The notes under the pieces: model-generated
Database searches by the model: none
What the model was told of the DNA's origin: nothing
Seen by the model: the letters and a program-made list of their open reading frames with translations, nothing else
Assembly: GCF_026250525.1 (NCBI RefSeq)
Contig: NZ_CP111062.1
Span: 1 to 64,000, forward strand
Direction: 5' to 3'
Length of the DNA stretch: 64,000 bases
From: Chondrinema litorale
GTDB lineage: Bacteria > Bacteroidota > Bacteroidia > Cytophagales > Flammeovirgaceae
In this document: positions 47,376 to 56,145 of the stretch, piece after piece
Position numbering within the stretch: the first letter of the stretch is position 1
Layout: the number at the start of each line of letters is the position of its first letter
Translations under genes and position numbers: made by a program

Positions 47376-47811
47376 TTTCTTGTTTTGTCAAATTGCCTTT
47401 AGAATCAATTAATATCTCAAATTCTTCTTTATTGGTTTTAATTTCCATTTCGTAAGAAGTGCCCTCGTTGCTTAGCACAATCTCACATTCTTCGATTTTG
47501 TAGTCGGAAAAATTCTCATTAAGAATATATAAAATTTTATCTGGTAAATCAGACCCTTTAATTTCATATTCGGTTTCTTTCCAATCACCATTAGTTAAAA
47601 AATTAGCTGAGTATTCCTTTTCATCCATTACGAATTCGGCTTCCCATTCTTCTTCATTTTCTTTTTCCCACTTAAGCTTTTTGTAATCTTTAAATTTTGC
47701 ATTAAGTGCTGTAAGTACTTCTTCTGGTACCATCTCGCTATCAGTTTTGTGTATACAAGATTGCATACTTAATACTGATATAGTGAATGCGATAATGAGT
47801 GTTTTTTTCAT
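47365..47811 (-). CDS. PepSY-like (DUF2874) lipoprotein
   Basis: 148 residues. The signal peptide ends in a lipobox (SVLSMQSC), so it is a lipoprotein. Two PepSY-like repeats follow: LKWEKENEEEWEAEF and EYSANFLTNGDWKETEYEI in the first, SYEMEIKTNKEEFEILIDSK in the second. This group of small beta-alpha proteins is common next to Bacteroidota TonB receptors and two-component systems, and is thought to inhibit or sense envelope proteases. Its stop overlaps the receptor start by 11 bp, so their levels are probably coupled. Confidence 0.85.
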   Translation of the reverse strand: MKKTLIIAFTISVLSMQSCIHKTDSEMVPEEVLTALNAKFKDYKKLKWEKENEEEWEAEFVMDEKEYSANFLTNGDWKETEYEIKGSDLPDKILYILNENFSDYKIEECEIVLSNEGTSYEMEIKTNKEEFEILIDSKGNLTKQENED

Positions 47812-47877
47812 GTTTGAAAGACATTTTTGTTTTGTTATGTGGTAAATATCAGTTGCAACTTGGAAGAAATTTAGAAT

Positions 47878-48585
47878 TTACCTAAGGGTTGTTTTGTAAT
47901 TTTTACTCCACTTATATTTATGCGTCCAATAAGCTATTTTAACTGAAAATATACCAATGCCTGCACCTACCAAAACATCGCTCACATAGTGTTTGTTATT
48001 TGCCATTCTAAGCCCGCCAACTACTGAGGCAATCGTGTAAGAAACATAAGGAATCCATTTTAGTTTGTGCTTATATTCTTCAGATAAAAAAGTAGCAGCG
48101 GCAAATGCTTGGGCAGTGTGCCCAGATGGAAATGAGTGATTATTAGAAAAATCTGGTCTTTGCATACTGGTTGCATGTTTTAAGGCAGTCGTAACTATTG
48201 CCATTCCTAATTCGCCTTTGAGTAAAATAGCAGTTCTGTTTTTAATATCGTTGCGAGATTTAACTCCAAAAGCATCAAGCCCATAGCTTAAAATAATTGG
48301 ACTGTATTGCAGATAATCGTCTATGTGGGTTCTAAAATTAGCTAAATGTTCATTTCGCTCTTCTGCAAACTCATGTTTTAAAGATTCTTCTCCTTTTCCG
48401 TTTGCAGATAGGCCAAAAATTATAAGTGAAACCGGTGTATAAACTTGATTTAAACTGGCAGTTCTTTTTGGCATAAAATTGATTTTAGCAGTGTCTGTCC
48501 TTTCAAAAAAATGAGTGTTGAAATATTGGGCAAGGCTCAATTGTGAAATAGCACACAAGATCTGAAGTAGTAATAACTGTTTCAT
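47878..48585 (-). CDS. Secreted PAP2-family phosphatase
   Basis: 235 residues. A signal peptide ends at ISQLSLAQ. The acid-phosphatase-like motifs are K-x6-RP (KHATSMQRP), PSGHTAQAF and G-x-R-x4-H-x3-D in GGLRMANNKHYVSDVLVG, so the catalytic His pair is intact. It could remove phosphate from lipid A, undecaprenyl pyrophosphate or another envelope lipid from the periplasmic side. It lies between the histidine kinase and the PepSY-like gene in one leftward locus; together with the PAP2-GT fusion at 42475 it makes two lipid phosphatases in this locus. Confidence 0.9.
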   Translation of the reverse strand: MKQLLLLQILCAISQLSLAQYFNTHFFERTDTAKINFMPKRTASLNQVYTPVSLIIFGLSANGKGEESLKHEFAEERNEHLANFRTHIDDYLQYSPIILSYGLDAFGVKSRNDIKNRTAILLKGELGMAIVTTALKHATSMQRPDFSNNHSFPSGHTAQAFAAATFLSEEYKHKLKWIPYVSYTIASVVGGLRMANNKHYVSDVLVGAGIGIFSVKIAYWTHKYKWSKNYKTTLR

Positions 48586-48676
48586 GAGATTTTTAAACCC
48601 AATCTAACAGTAGATTTAGAAGAAATTTAGAATGCGATTCGTCCTAATTCAATCGATACATTTTATTAACAAATTG

Positions 48677-49963
48677 TTAGAATTCCACTGAGAATGTGTG
48701 ATAATAATTTTCAAAATAGTAGTCAATTTTCCAGCTTTCTCTTTTGGCAATTTCGTTGACAATGGCAAGCCCCAATCCACTGCTGATCTTATCTTTAGAA
48801 GCCATAGAAAAGCGTTGAAATAGCTGTTTAATATCCAATGCTGCTTTTCCAGAATTAGAAAATAAGAGTGTGTTTGTCTCCAATTTAATTAAAATCGCTC
48901 CTTCGGTTTGAGTATGCCTAATGGCATTAGAAAGCAAATTGTGGGTTAGTGTTTCTAATAAAAATGGATTGGAGTTTATCTGTAAAGCATTTTCAACATC
49001 GCTACAAACAGTAATTTGTTTATCTTCGATATAATCTTCGAAAAGCAATAGAGCGTTTTCAACATACTCTTTTACACTCAATTCTTCTTGTTCTGTATAT
49101 TGTTGATTTTCGACTTTTGCTAAAAGCAGCAGGTTTTTGTTGATTCTTGAAAGTCGCGAAAGAGGCATTTCTATGCTACTCAAAATCTCAGAGATTGCTG
49201 GTGTTACATCCTTTTCTTGAAACAATAAATCCAATTTAGATTTGAGCAAGGCAATCGGTGTCTGTAATTCGTGAGAAGCATTTTCGGTAAAAGATTTTTG
49301 CAGTTGGTAAGTGTCTACATTTCTTTTCACCAGTTGCTCAATACTGTTATTAAGTTCTTGAAATTCCTCAATATCTGTTTCTGGCAGTTTGAGTGTGCGA
49401 TCTTTAGAAAGCTCAAAAGATTGTAAAGATGAAAGAGTTTGATAAAAAGGTTTCCAAGTATTTCTAGATAATTTACGATTGAGAATAATAAAGCCAACAA
49501 TCAAAATAGCGAAAAAAACCATGGTTACTATAGCAACTGCCACGAAAGTCTCATCCGATTCCTCAACATTCGTTTCGATGGTTAGTTGATATGTTTCGCC
49601 ATTGATCACCACATAAGAAATGAGTCCACGAAAACGATCTTCTCCATCGTCTGGATCATACTCATTCGTTCTAATCGCTTCGTATACACTGTCTTGTAGA
49701 GTAAAATTATCTTCTACTTTGCTAATAGAAACACCGGGTTGTAGCTCACCCCAAATATGATTGATTTTTTCAAGATCGTCTTCGGTAAAAGTTTCGGCTT
49801 CTAGTTTGTTTTTGGTGTATTGCAATGTGAGCCAATTATTCTCATCTAGTTCAGTAATCCAAATAAAATCTACAACCAACACATAAGCAGGAATGCTAAT
49901 TACTAAGATAATTAGTGCATAAATGGTGAAAACTTTAAGCGGTTTATTAAGTAGTTTGGTCAT
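48677..49963 (-). CDS. Sensor histidine kinase of the envelope locus
   Basis: 428 residues from the ATG at 49963, whose first bases overlap the regulator stop (ATGA). Two membrane helices (about residues 11-35 and 143-164) flank a ~105-residue periplasmic sensor domain. The dimerisation box carries the phospho-histidine in SHELQTPIALL. The ATPase domain has N box NLLSNAIRH, a shortened G1 region (LFSNSGKA) and GLGLAIVNEIA. It senses an envelope signal and phosphorylates the OmpR-type regulator encoded just upstream. No HAMP domain is distinct. Confidence 0.93.
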   Translation of the reverse strand: MTKLLNKPLKVFTIYALIILVISIPAYVLVVDFIWITELDENNWLTLQYTKNKLEAETFTEDDLEKINHIWGELQPGVSISKVEDNFTLQDSVYEAIRTNEYDPDDGEDRFRGLISYVVINGETYQLTIETNVEESDETFVAVAIVTMVFFAILIVGFIILNRKLSRNTWKPFYQTLSSLQSFELSKDRTLKLPETDIEEFQELNNSIEQLVKRNVDTYQLQKSFTENASHELQTPIALLKSKLDLLFQEKDVTPAISEILSSIEMPLSRLSRINKNLLLLAKVENQQYTEQEELSVKEYVENALLLFEDYIEDKQITVCSDVENALQINSNPFLLETLTHNLLSNAIRHTQTEGAILIKLETNTLLFSNSGKAALDIKQLFQRFSMASKDKISSGLGLAIVNEIAKRESWKIDYYFENYYHTFSVEF

Positions 49964-50634
49964 ATTTCCCACTTGTAACCTGTTCCATAAATTGTTTTAA
50001 TATAATCACCATAGCCACATTCTTTCAGTTTCCTTTTCAGGTTTTTTACATGGGCATATACAAAATCGTGATTATCAAACATATCTGCAAAATCACCCGA
50101 TAAATGCTCGGCTAAGGCACTTTTTGAAAGCACTCTGTTTTTGTTGCCAATAAAAAACAAGAGCAGATCATATTCTTTTTTTGTGAGGTTTACTAGATTA
50201 TTTTCAATTGTAACTGTCTTTGCTAGCAGATCAATCGATAATTCATTTTGAGTGATGATGTTGTTGCTATCGAATAGCCTTCTTCTAATCAAAGATTCTA
50301 TGCGCGCTGCCAACTCTGCTTGGTGAAAAGGCTTCGCTAAGTAATCATCTGCTCCGAGTTTTAATCCATTTACCTTATCGTCTATAGAATTCTTGGCTGA
50401 AATGATAATAACTCCATCTTGCTTATGCAACTTTTTTAGCTCGCTTAATAGGGATAATCCATCTCCACCGGGAAGCATTAAATCTAGTAAAATACAATCA
50501 TAATCATAAGAAGAAATCTTATTTATGGCAGATTTGTAATCTGAAGCCCATTCGCAAAGATATTGCTCTGTGGTAAGATACTTTACCATATCTTGGGCTA
50601 ATTCTGATTCGTCTTCAATGATTAATATTTTCAT
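49960..50634 (-). CDS. OmpR-family response regulator
   Basis: 224 residues. The receiver domain has D51 as phosphorylation site (CILLDLMLPGGDG), acidic D8 and switch K101 (DDYLAKPFH). The C-terminal winged helix (ENNLVNLTKKEYDLLLFFIG, KRKLKECGYGDYIKTIYGTG) binds DNA. It is the first gene of the leftward locus and translationally coupled to the histidine kinase through an ATGA overlap. Its promoter lies in 50635-50730. The likely regulon is the phosphatase, PepSY-like, receptor and glycolipid genes that follow. Confidence 0.95.
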   Translation of the reverse strand: MKILIIEDESELAQDMVKYLTTEQYLCEWASDYKSAINKISSYDYDCILLDLMLPGGDGLSLLSELKKLHKQDGVIIISAKNSIDDKVNGLKLGADDYLAKPFHQAELAARIESLIRRRLFDSNNIITQNELSIDLLAKTVTIENNLVNLTKKEYDLLLFFIGNKNRVLSKSALAEHLSGDFADMFDNHDFVYAHVKNLKRKLKECGYGDYIKTIYGTGYKWEI

Positions 50635-51141
50635 GCAGGCTAATTAAGCAGGTAATTCTGAATAAATTTAGAATTTATCCAGAATTACTTTATATCTAAA
50701 AAGAAATTAATCACATAGATTCTACAATCTTATCGTTGGGAACTTGGAATTAGTCTTAAGACTTCTTCATTTGTAATTGGGTTTCAACTTTCACTAATCG
50801 TAATTACATTAAAATTTATTTTCTATCTTCTGTAGACTTTGTAAAAACATTAGAAGGTGCCACTACTTCACTTTGTAGTACTCCATTGTACAATAATAAG
50901 CCAATGATAGGTAAATAAAATCGCTCTGTTATTCTCTAGTAATCCGAATTAATTATTCGAATAGTGTTTTTTAATACTAAAAAGATCGATGAGTATCAAA
51001 ACTTGTTGGGTTGTTTCTATTCATCTTATATTAATAAAAGATAGTATTATTCTAAATTACTCTTCTCAGTACAAGAAAATAAATCTGCTTTACTAATTTT
51101 AGTAATCACTATAAAGTGAATCAAAGAATAGTAAAATATGA
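50635..51141. other. Intergenic region with a DJ-1/PfpI remnant
   Basis: Apart from the leftward DJ-1/PfpI remnant at 50730-50935, all frames are closed and nothing else is recognisable. The two-component promoter should lie near its left end. Confidence 0.5.
50730..50935 (-). pseudogene. Remnant of a DJ-1/PfpI (class I glutamine amidotransferase-like) gene
   Basis: On the minus strand a first piece reads YLPIIGLLLYNGVLQSEVVA then PSNVFTKSTED, the first strand and helix of DJ-1/PfpI proteins (compare ILLYDGVxxxxxAGPxxVF), before TAA at 50816-50818. A second piece in another frame continues FNVITISES and NEEVLRLIPSSQR. No start, no catalytic cysteine region and two broken frames: a decayed N-terminal fragment. 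Confidence 0.5.
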
Positions 51142-51528
51142 ATCAATGAAAAAATCCTCCTGATAAAGCTGCATTTGTATGCTGGGCTTTTCACCTCCTT
51201 TTATTTAATCGCTCTTGGTTTAAGTAGCATCATTCTCAACCATAAAATTGATGTAGCAAAAAGTGAAATTGACAAAACATGATCGACAAAAGTTGATGTA
51301 AATACTGAATTAGAAAATGTAGAATTAGCAGAAAGTTTGTGAGACAAATTGAATATGATGGGCTAGGTTCCTCGCTGGAATATTCAAAGAGATTCTACCC
51401 AATCTAAATGTCAGCTAACTCATTTAGCTAAAACTACAGATCTTACATTAGACATTAATTTGGGAATGGTACAGGTAGAAGAAAAGCCAAAAGGTTTAAT
51501 TGCAGTGCTTAATGGATCATATTTATAA
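51142..51528 (+). pseudogene. PepSY-associated TM protein gene with three in-frame stops
   Basis: One frame runs without a shift from 51142 to TAA 51526-51528, broken by TGA 51280, TGA 51340 and TAG 51364. The first part is a PepSY-associated membrane helix (KLHLYAGLFTSFYLIALGLS, SIILNHKIDVAK); the last reads LTLDINLGMVQVEEKPKGLI. The precise frame conservation with only point nonsense changes suggests recent decay. It lies upstream of the two-component/PepSY-like locus and points away from it. Confidence 0.65.
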
Positions 51529-51887
51529 CAAAGTAATGTAGTTTTAATTTTTGTACAAGGCTTTCTTTTTTATCTCATGTGCATTTTTAAAAATGCTAAC
51601 CGCTCAACTCAAAACAACTGCTTTCTTAGCATTGTTTGACAAGATCAATTCAGAGGAATTTTCAGCAGAGCTTAACTGTCTAGCTTAAATATAACTACTA
51701 CAGCCTTCTACAATGGAACCTTCATGTATGTTAATTATTTCCCTATTTTGAATAAATCACTTTCTCTTATACTTTACCCGATTATAATAACTACTAACCT
51801 TCTATATAGAAAGTAAATCATATAAATAAAGTTAATAACTTTCTTTGGGGGGATTCTGTAAACTTATAAGCACCTAAATGTTGTAAA
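51529..51887. other. Intergenic region before the TraB-family gene
   Basis: A 30-codon frame (51593-51688, MLTAQLKTTAFLALFDKINS and on) is the only open stretch and matches nothing I know; it may be more debris of the neighbouring pseudogene. No hairpin or RNA is evident. Confidence 0.35.
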
Positions 51888-52787
51888 ATGAAATTAATTA
51901 CTTACATAATTTTATTAATAATTTACTGCAATCATTTAGCCTTAGGTTTTAATAGTTTTATCCCTCCTGTATCTATTCTCCAGAAAGATAGCATTAAAAC
52001 TATTTTGTTTGAAATTAAATCTCAGGATACTGAACATATATCTTACCTATTTGGCACTCATCATGCATTTGGTCAAACTTTTTTTGAATCGTTAAACACA
52101 GCTAAACAAAGACTCTTAAAATCAGATATGTTAATTGTAGAAAGCTTAAACATACCTGGCCAATTAGCTGAAGATATTATTAACCAACGTACTATAGAAA
52201 CCAATTGGTTAAAGTATTTAAGTAATGATGAATACCAATTTGTTGAAAATATTTTCTCTAAAAGCAAAGTTGACTTAAATAAGATTACACCAACAGAACT
52301 GTATGTTTTTTTAAACAGGTATTATAACGAAAATGTATGTCAGGCCAAACAGAGTGGTGATGAGCAATTATCTTTAGACGACTACATTGGTAAAGTTGCT
52401 TCGGATAATAAATTAAAACTTATTGGGCTTGAAACAGTGGATGAACAGTTAGAAATTATTAGAAAGGATGTGGAGGGTATGCCTAGAAAAGTACATAAAA
52501 GAAGGCTTGAAATAATCGTACAAAAAATTAAAAGTAGTAACAATGATAACTGCTCTGAAATAGCTTGGTATAAAAATATGGACTTTGATTTTAATTTCGA
52601 TCAGCCATGTCAAAATACACTTGTACTTACTAATAGAAATAACAAATGGCTAAAAGAACTATCAAATTATTTAAAAACAAAAAATTGTTTTATTGCTGTA
52701 GGATTAAGTCATTTAATGTTTGAATGTGGGTTAGTAAACCAATTGAGAGAAATGGGATACGCTGTAACTCCCATTCTCTTAAAATAA
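51888..52787 (+). CDS. Secreted TraB/GumN-family protein
   Basis: 299 residues. A signal peptide ends near NHLALGFNS. The TraB/GumN family motifs are clear: YLFGTHHAFGQ with two histidines, DMLIVESLN with its glutamate, GLETVDEQLEII, and CFIAVGLSHLMFECGLV near the C-terminus. The two GxxH and E elements form a putative metal site, and the family has been proposed to be a protease-like or erythromycin-esterase-like fold. In bacteria its role is unknown. The gene is monocistronic with no close neighbour. Confidence 0.9.
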   Translation: MKLITYIILLIIYCNHLALGFNSFIPPVSILQKDSIKTILFEIKSQDTEHISYLFGTHHAFGQTFFESLNTAKQRLLKSDMLIVESLNIPGQLAEDIINQRTIETNWLKYLSNDEYQFVENIFSKSKVDLNKITPTELYVFLNRYYNENVCQAKQSGDEQLSLDDYIGKVASDNKLKLIGLETVDEQLEIIRKDVEGMPRKVHKRRLEIIVQKIKSSNNDNCSEIAWYKNMDFDFNFDQPCQNTLVLTNRNNKWLKELSNYLKTKNCFIAVGLSHLMFECGLVNQLREMGYAVTPILLK

Positions 52788-52990
52788 GTTTATTAAGTAA
52801 GCTGCTTTTAAATGTTGTACGACGTTTATAATATTTTGTACATAATTATACGTTCCCCAAAAAGCATAATGTGCCTTTTTGTCAAACATGTCTCATGAGA
52901 TTAGAACACCGCTTAATAGTGCAATTTTTTAGAACATTATCACTTTTGCATTTATAGTTTTAATTTAAAGCCTTTTAGAGAACAGTTTTA

Positions 52991-53839
52991 ATGAAGATTT
53001 CGATTTTGGTAATTTTTGCTCTGATAGTTATTTCCTGCGTAAAGCATAATAAAGATTTAATCGTCGAACAAATTATAGGAAATGAGGAAGTAGTAGCCTA
53101 TACTTTCAAAAAAAGTGATAAATATGGACTTTTAGATAAAAACTACAAAGTTATACTTCAACCAAGGTTCGATTTTATATATGGATATGAAAAGTATGGT
53201 ACGATCAAGATTGATAGTGGAGGTAAGCATTTATATGGAGGGGACTACTATGGCTATGAACCAAAATATTTAGGGCTTATCAATACAAAAGGAGAAATAT
53301 TGACCAACCCCCAGTATGACGAAATTGTATATGGAAACAGCAAAATAGCTAGGGTCAAAAAAAAAGGAAAATATGGGTTTATTGATAATGATGGAAAAGT
53401 TTTAATTGAAGCTATTTTAGATTCTGCTAGCCTAGAATTTAACGGGATAGCATCGGTTAAAAAGGATAAAGTATGGGGGATTATCAAAATGACAGGAGAG
53501 TATCTTTTAAGGGATACGAGTTTGGTCTATATATCAGGATTCAATGAAAATATTGCTTATTATCAAAAAAAACAGCTTGATATATTTGGTTATGTAAATT
53601 CTAAAGGAACTATCATTCTTGATGGATATAATGGGGCAGGTACATTTCAGTATGGTTATGGACCGATATATAAGAGGGAAGCAGGTTGGGGAATTATTGA
53701 TAGTTTAGGAAATGTTGTTATAGAACCCAAATATGGAAAATCACTTCGTATCGATAAAATAGAGAATGAAATATGGGCTCTAGAATATGATGAGATACAT
53801 AAAGAATGGATTAAACTTATCAAGATAAAAAGCCTATAA
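52991..53839 (+). CDS. WG-repeat lipoprotein
   Basis: 282 residues. The lipobox is ALIVISC, so it is a lipoprotein. The mature protein is built of WG-type beta repeats of about 25-45 residues: KYGLLDKNYKVILQPRFDFI, KYLGLINTKGEILTNPQYDE, KYGFIDNDGKVLIEA, VWGIIKMTGEYLL, GWGIIDSLGNVVIEPKYGKS. WG proteins are frequent, poorly understood surface or periplasmic proteins in Bacteroidota. No operon partner is seen. The family call is firm; function is unknown. Confidence 0.88.
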   Translation: MKISILVIFALIVISCVKHNKDLIVEQIIGNEEVVAYTFKKSDKYGLLDKNYKVILQPRFDFIYGYEKYGTIKIDSGGKHLYGGDYYGYEPKYLGLINTKGEILTNPQYDEIVYGNSKIARVKKKGKYGFIDNDGKVLIEAILDSASLEFNGIASVKKDKVWGIIKMTGEYLLRDTSLVYISGFNENIAYYQKKQLDIFGYVNSKGTIILDGYNGAGTFQYGYGPIYKREAGWGIIDSLGNVVIEPKYGKSLRIDKIENEIWALEYDEIHKEWIKLIKIKSL

Positions 53840-54059
53840 TCCCTATTTATGTAAAGTGTACCCTTATGTTGTCATAATATTTATACTTCTATTTCAGAGA
53901 GATAGAATGAAAACTTCTTTTCTAATAAATCTGGTAACCTTCATAATAAAACAAACCAATACCTCCTTTTAGGCAAAAATCTGCATTATCTATATGAGGA
54001 TTAAAATTTTACTCAATATTAAAGATTAGACAGACACATAACTGTAAACTATATAGAAT

Positions 54060-55148
54060 ATGAAAATATCAATTTTGACAAGCCTTTTGATTCTCTTATC
54101 ATTAGCTGCTCAGACTAGCCCAGTTCTTAAGATTAAATTTGATGATATAGAATCAGGAAATATATTTCTAATTAATGTGCAGAAAGAACTTACTGATACT
54201 TTGTCTATTAATAATGGCAAAGTTACTTATGAAGCCAAGATAGCTGCTCCAACTTTTTTTTATTTGATAGTTGATGGATATAATAATACACGCCCACTAG
54301 AATTAGTACTTTCTAGCCAGTTAACAGAAATGAAATTTGAAAGTTACAAAGTTGTGGGTGAAAACACTGTAAATGAGGCTTATCCGAATAGTCCTATTTT
54401 CATTTCAGACCCGAATAATAACATCGCATTTTTTGAATTTTTATCCCATTGGAAAAGCTTTTACAACACGATTCAGGCTCTATCTGAAAATGACTCAGAA
54501 GAGCAATTAGAAAAAAGAAAGAACACCTATCATACATTTCTATCAACCAATAAACAAATTATTGAGAATAATAGCGATCAATATGTTTCTGCTAAAATGA
54601 TTGATTTTTTGCTCAATAATAACCTACTTCAATTTGAAACTTTGCAAACATATTATGATTTACTGAGTCCTAAAGTAAAAGAATCTTATTTAGGTTTTAA
54701 GATTGGTGAAAAATCAGGTAAAGCTGGCCAATTACAACCTGGTAAACCAGCTCCAGAAATAGCACTCGTAGATATACAAGGCAAAAAATATAGCCTCCAA
54801 AGTTTGAAGGGTAAAAATGTGATACTTCATTTTTGGTCATCATCTTGTGCACCTTGCATCAAAGAAGCACCAGACTTACTAAAGCTCCAACAGGGAAATA
54901 CTGAAAATCTAGTTGTAATAAATTTCTCACTTGACACGGATAACTCCAAATGGAAAAAAGGTATTGAAAGAGCAGGTATTGAAGAAATGATCAATGTATG
55001 TGACCTACAAGGATACAACAGTGTTACAGCTAAAAGTTATGATGTTACCTTTATACCTGTTTACTACTTAATTGATGCTAATGGTAATATTTCTTTAAAA
55101 GGTACGCTCAGTCAAATTACAGAAAAAATCAAGGAAGATATGCCATAA
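54060..55148 (+). CDS. TlpA-like thioredoxin-fold protein with N-terminal DUF4369-like domain
   Basis: 362 residues. The signal peptide is weak (ISILTSLLILLSLAAQTS). The first ~110 residues are beta-rich and DUF4369-like (DDIESGNIFLINVQKELTDT), and a helical linker follows. Residues about 225-362 are a TlpA/AhpC-like thioredoxin domain: GKPAPEIALVDIQGKKYSLQ, then HFWSSSCAPCIKEAP with redox cysteines C263 and C266, and the cis-proline strand FIPVYYLIDANGNI. It would act as a periplasmic thiol-disulfide reductant, as in cytochrome maturation or oxidative stress. It stands alone. Confidence 0.9.
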   Translation: MKISILTSLLILLSLAAQTSPVLKIKFDDIESGNIFLINVQKELTDTLSINNGKVTYEAKIAAPTFFYLIVDGYNNTRPLELVLSSQLTEMKFESYKVVGENTVNEAYPNSPIFISDPNNNIAFFEFLSHWKSFYNTIQALSENDSEEQLEKRKNTYHTFLSTNKQIIENNSDQYVSAKMIDFLLNNNLLQFETLQTYYDLLSPKVKESYLGFKIGEKSGKAGQLQPGKPAPEIALVDIQGKKYSLQSLKGKNVILHFWSSSCAPCIKEAPDLLKLQQGNTENLVVINFSLDTDNSKWKKGIERAGIEEMINVCDLQGYNSVTAKSYDVTFIPVYYLIDANGNISLKGTLSQITEKIKEDMP

Positions 55149-55532
55149 TTATTAGATATCCAGTTAGATTCTGCAACACATAAGACCGAACAACTTTACA
55201 GGTTTTACTTTTCAATAAAGGTTAAAAACTATGTAAGTTAACTTTTCACCTTCATTAATTGCTCCCCTATTTTCTGCTAAAATTCGGCAATTTAAATTCA
55301 TTATTATTCTGTTATAGCTTTATATATTCCTACCGTTTTTTTAAAATAATGTTGTCTTTACTTGAAAGTAATATTAACAGTACTAAAACTAAATATTTCA
55401 TTTTTCATAACACCAAGCTAATATGAGTATACATCCCAGTTGTTAGATCGGATTAAGTGTAATGATGGTAGATAAGTTTTTAAAAAACTCAGTTCACATA
55501 TTCATTTTTAGCATTTGCTAGTAACTTTCCAC
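55149..55532. other. Intergenic region between convergent genes
   Basis: About 384 AT-rich bases with all frames closed. I see no gene remnant, no good terminator and no RNA structure. Confidence 0.5.
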
Positions 55533-56024
55533 TTATTTTCCACCATATTTTGCTGGTATCCCTGCATTATCAGATTCTATAGTCCATAAAAGACTAACTA
55601 TCCACCATCGACCGCCATAGTAGGTTAATTGATAGCTATTTATCCCTCTTTCATTTACTCCCTCAGAGTCTTTACCATAAAAGCTTTGGAATACTTGAGC
55701 AATGCCATTGTATTCATCAACAACTTTATGAATTTCTTTTTCAAGATATCCTTGCTCATAATAAGGATCTTTCAAGAGATTAAGAAAGTCATCAAGTGAT
55801 GCAGTTTCAGCATTTTTCGAATCAGCAACTGTGAGTATTGCTGAGGGATGAAATAAATTCCTAACTGCTGCAGTATCCATTTCTTCCCCCTTTTCAATGG
55901 TTATTTGATCAAGTAGTTCATTGATAATTCCATCAATAGATTCAACTGGATCCTCAGTCTTTTCCTGAGCTAAAGAACTTATTGAAGTGGTTATAAAAAG
56001 TGTTATATAGAGAAAGTATTTCAT
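55533..56024 (-). CDS. Secreted NTF2/SnoaL-like protein
   Basis: 163 residues. A signal peptide ends at SISSLAQ. The mature domain has the NTF2-like cone-fold pattern: helix DAAVRNLFHPSAILTVAD-like (written MDTAAVRNLFHPSAILTV), LDDFLNLL, then three long beta strands ending in INSYQLTYYGGRWWIVSLLW. Secreted NTF2-like proteins of this size are common and of mixed function, from ligand binding to small enzymes. No catalytic residues can be assigned. It lies 122 bp to the left of the DUF6624 gene on the same strand and may be expressed separately. Confidence 0.8.
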   Translation of the reverse strand: MKYFLYITLFITTSISSLAQEKTEDPVESIDGIINELLDQITIEKGEEMDTAAVRNLFHPSAILTVADSKNAETASLDDFLNLLKDPYYEQGYLEKEIHKVVDEYNGIAQVFQSFYGKDSEGVNERGINSYQLTYYGGRWWIVSLLWTIESDNAGIPAKYGGK

Positions 56025-56145
56025 ATAGTGTTTATTAATTGCTGCTAATATCTAAATAAGCTCAGTGAGCATACCCTTTCAAATTGATTCTAAAATTAGT
56101 GTTTTGCCAAAAAATTGATCATAGCTCTTTTTTCTCATTGGTTTA

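Noticed and set aside
51142..51528. TGA codons as recoded (selenocysteine or alternative code)
   Set aside because: A TAG is also in frame, there is no SECIS-like hairpin that I can see, and intact neighbours use TGA as stop.
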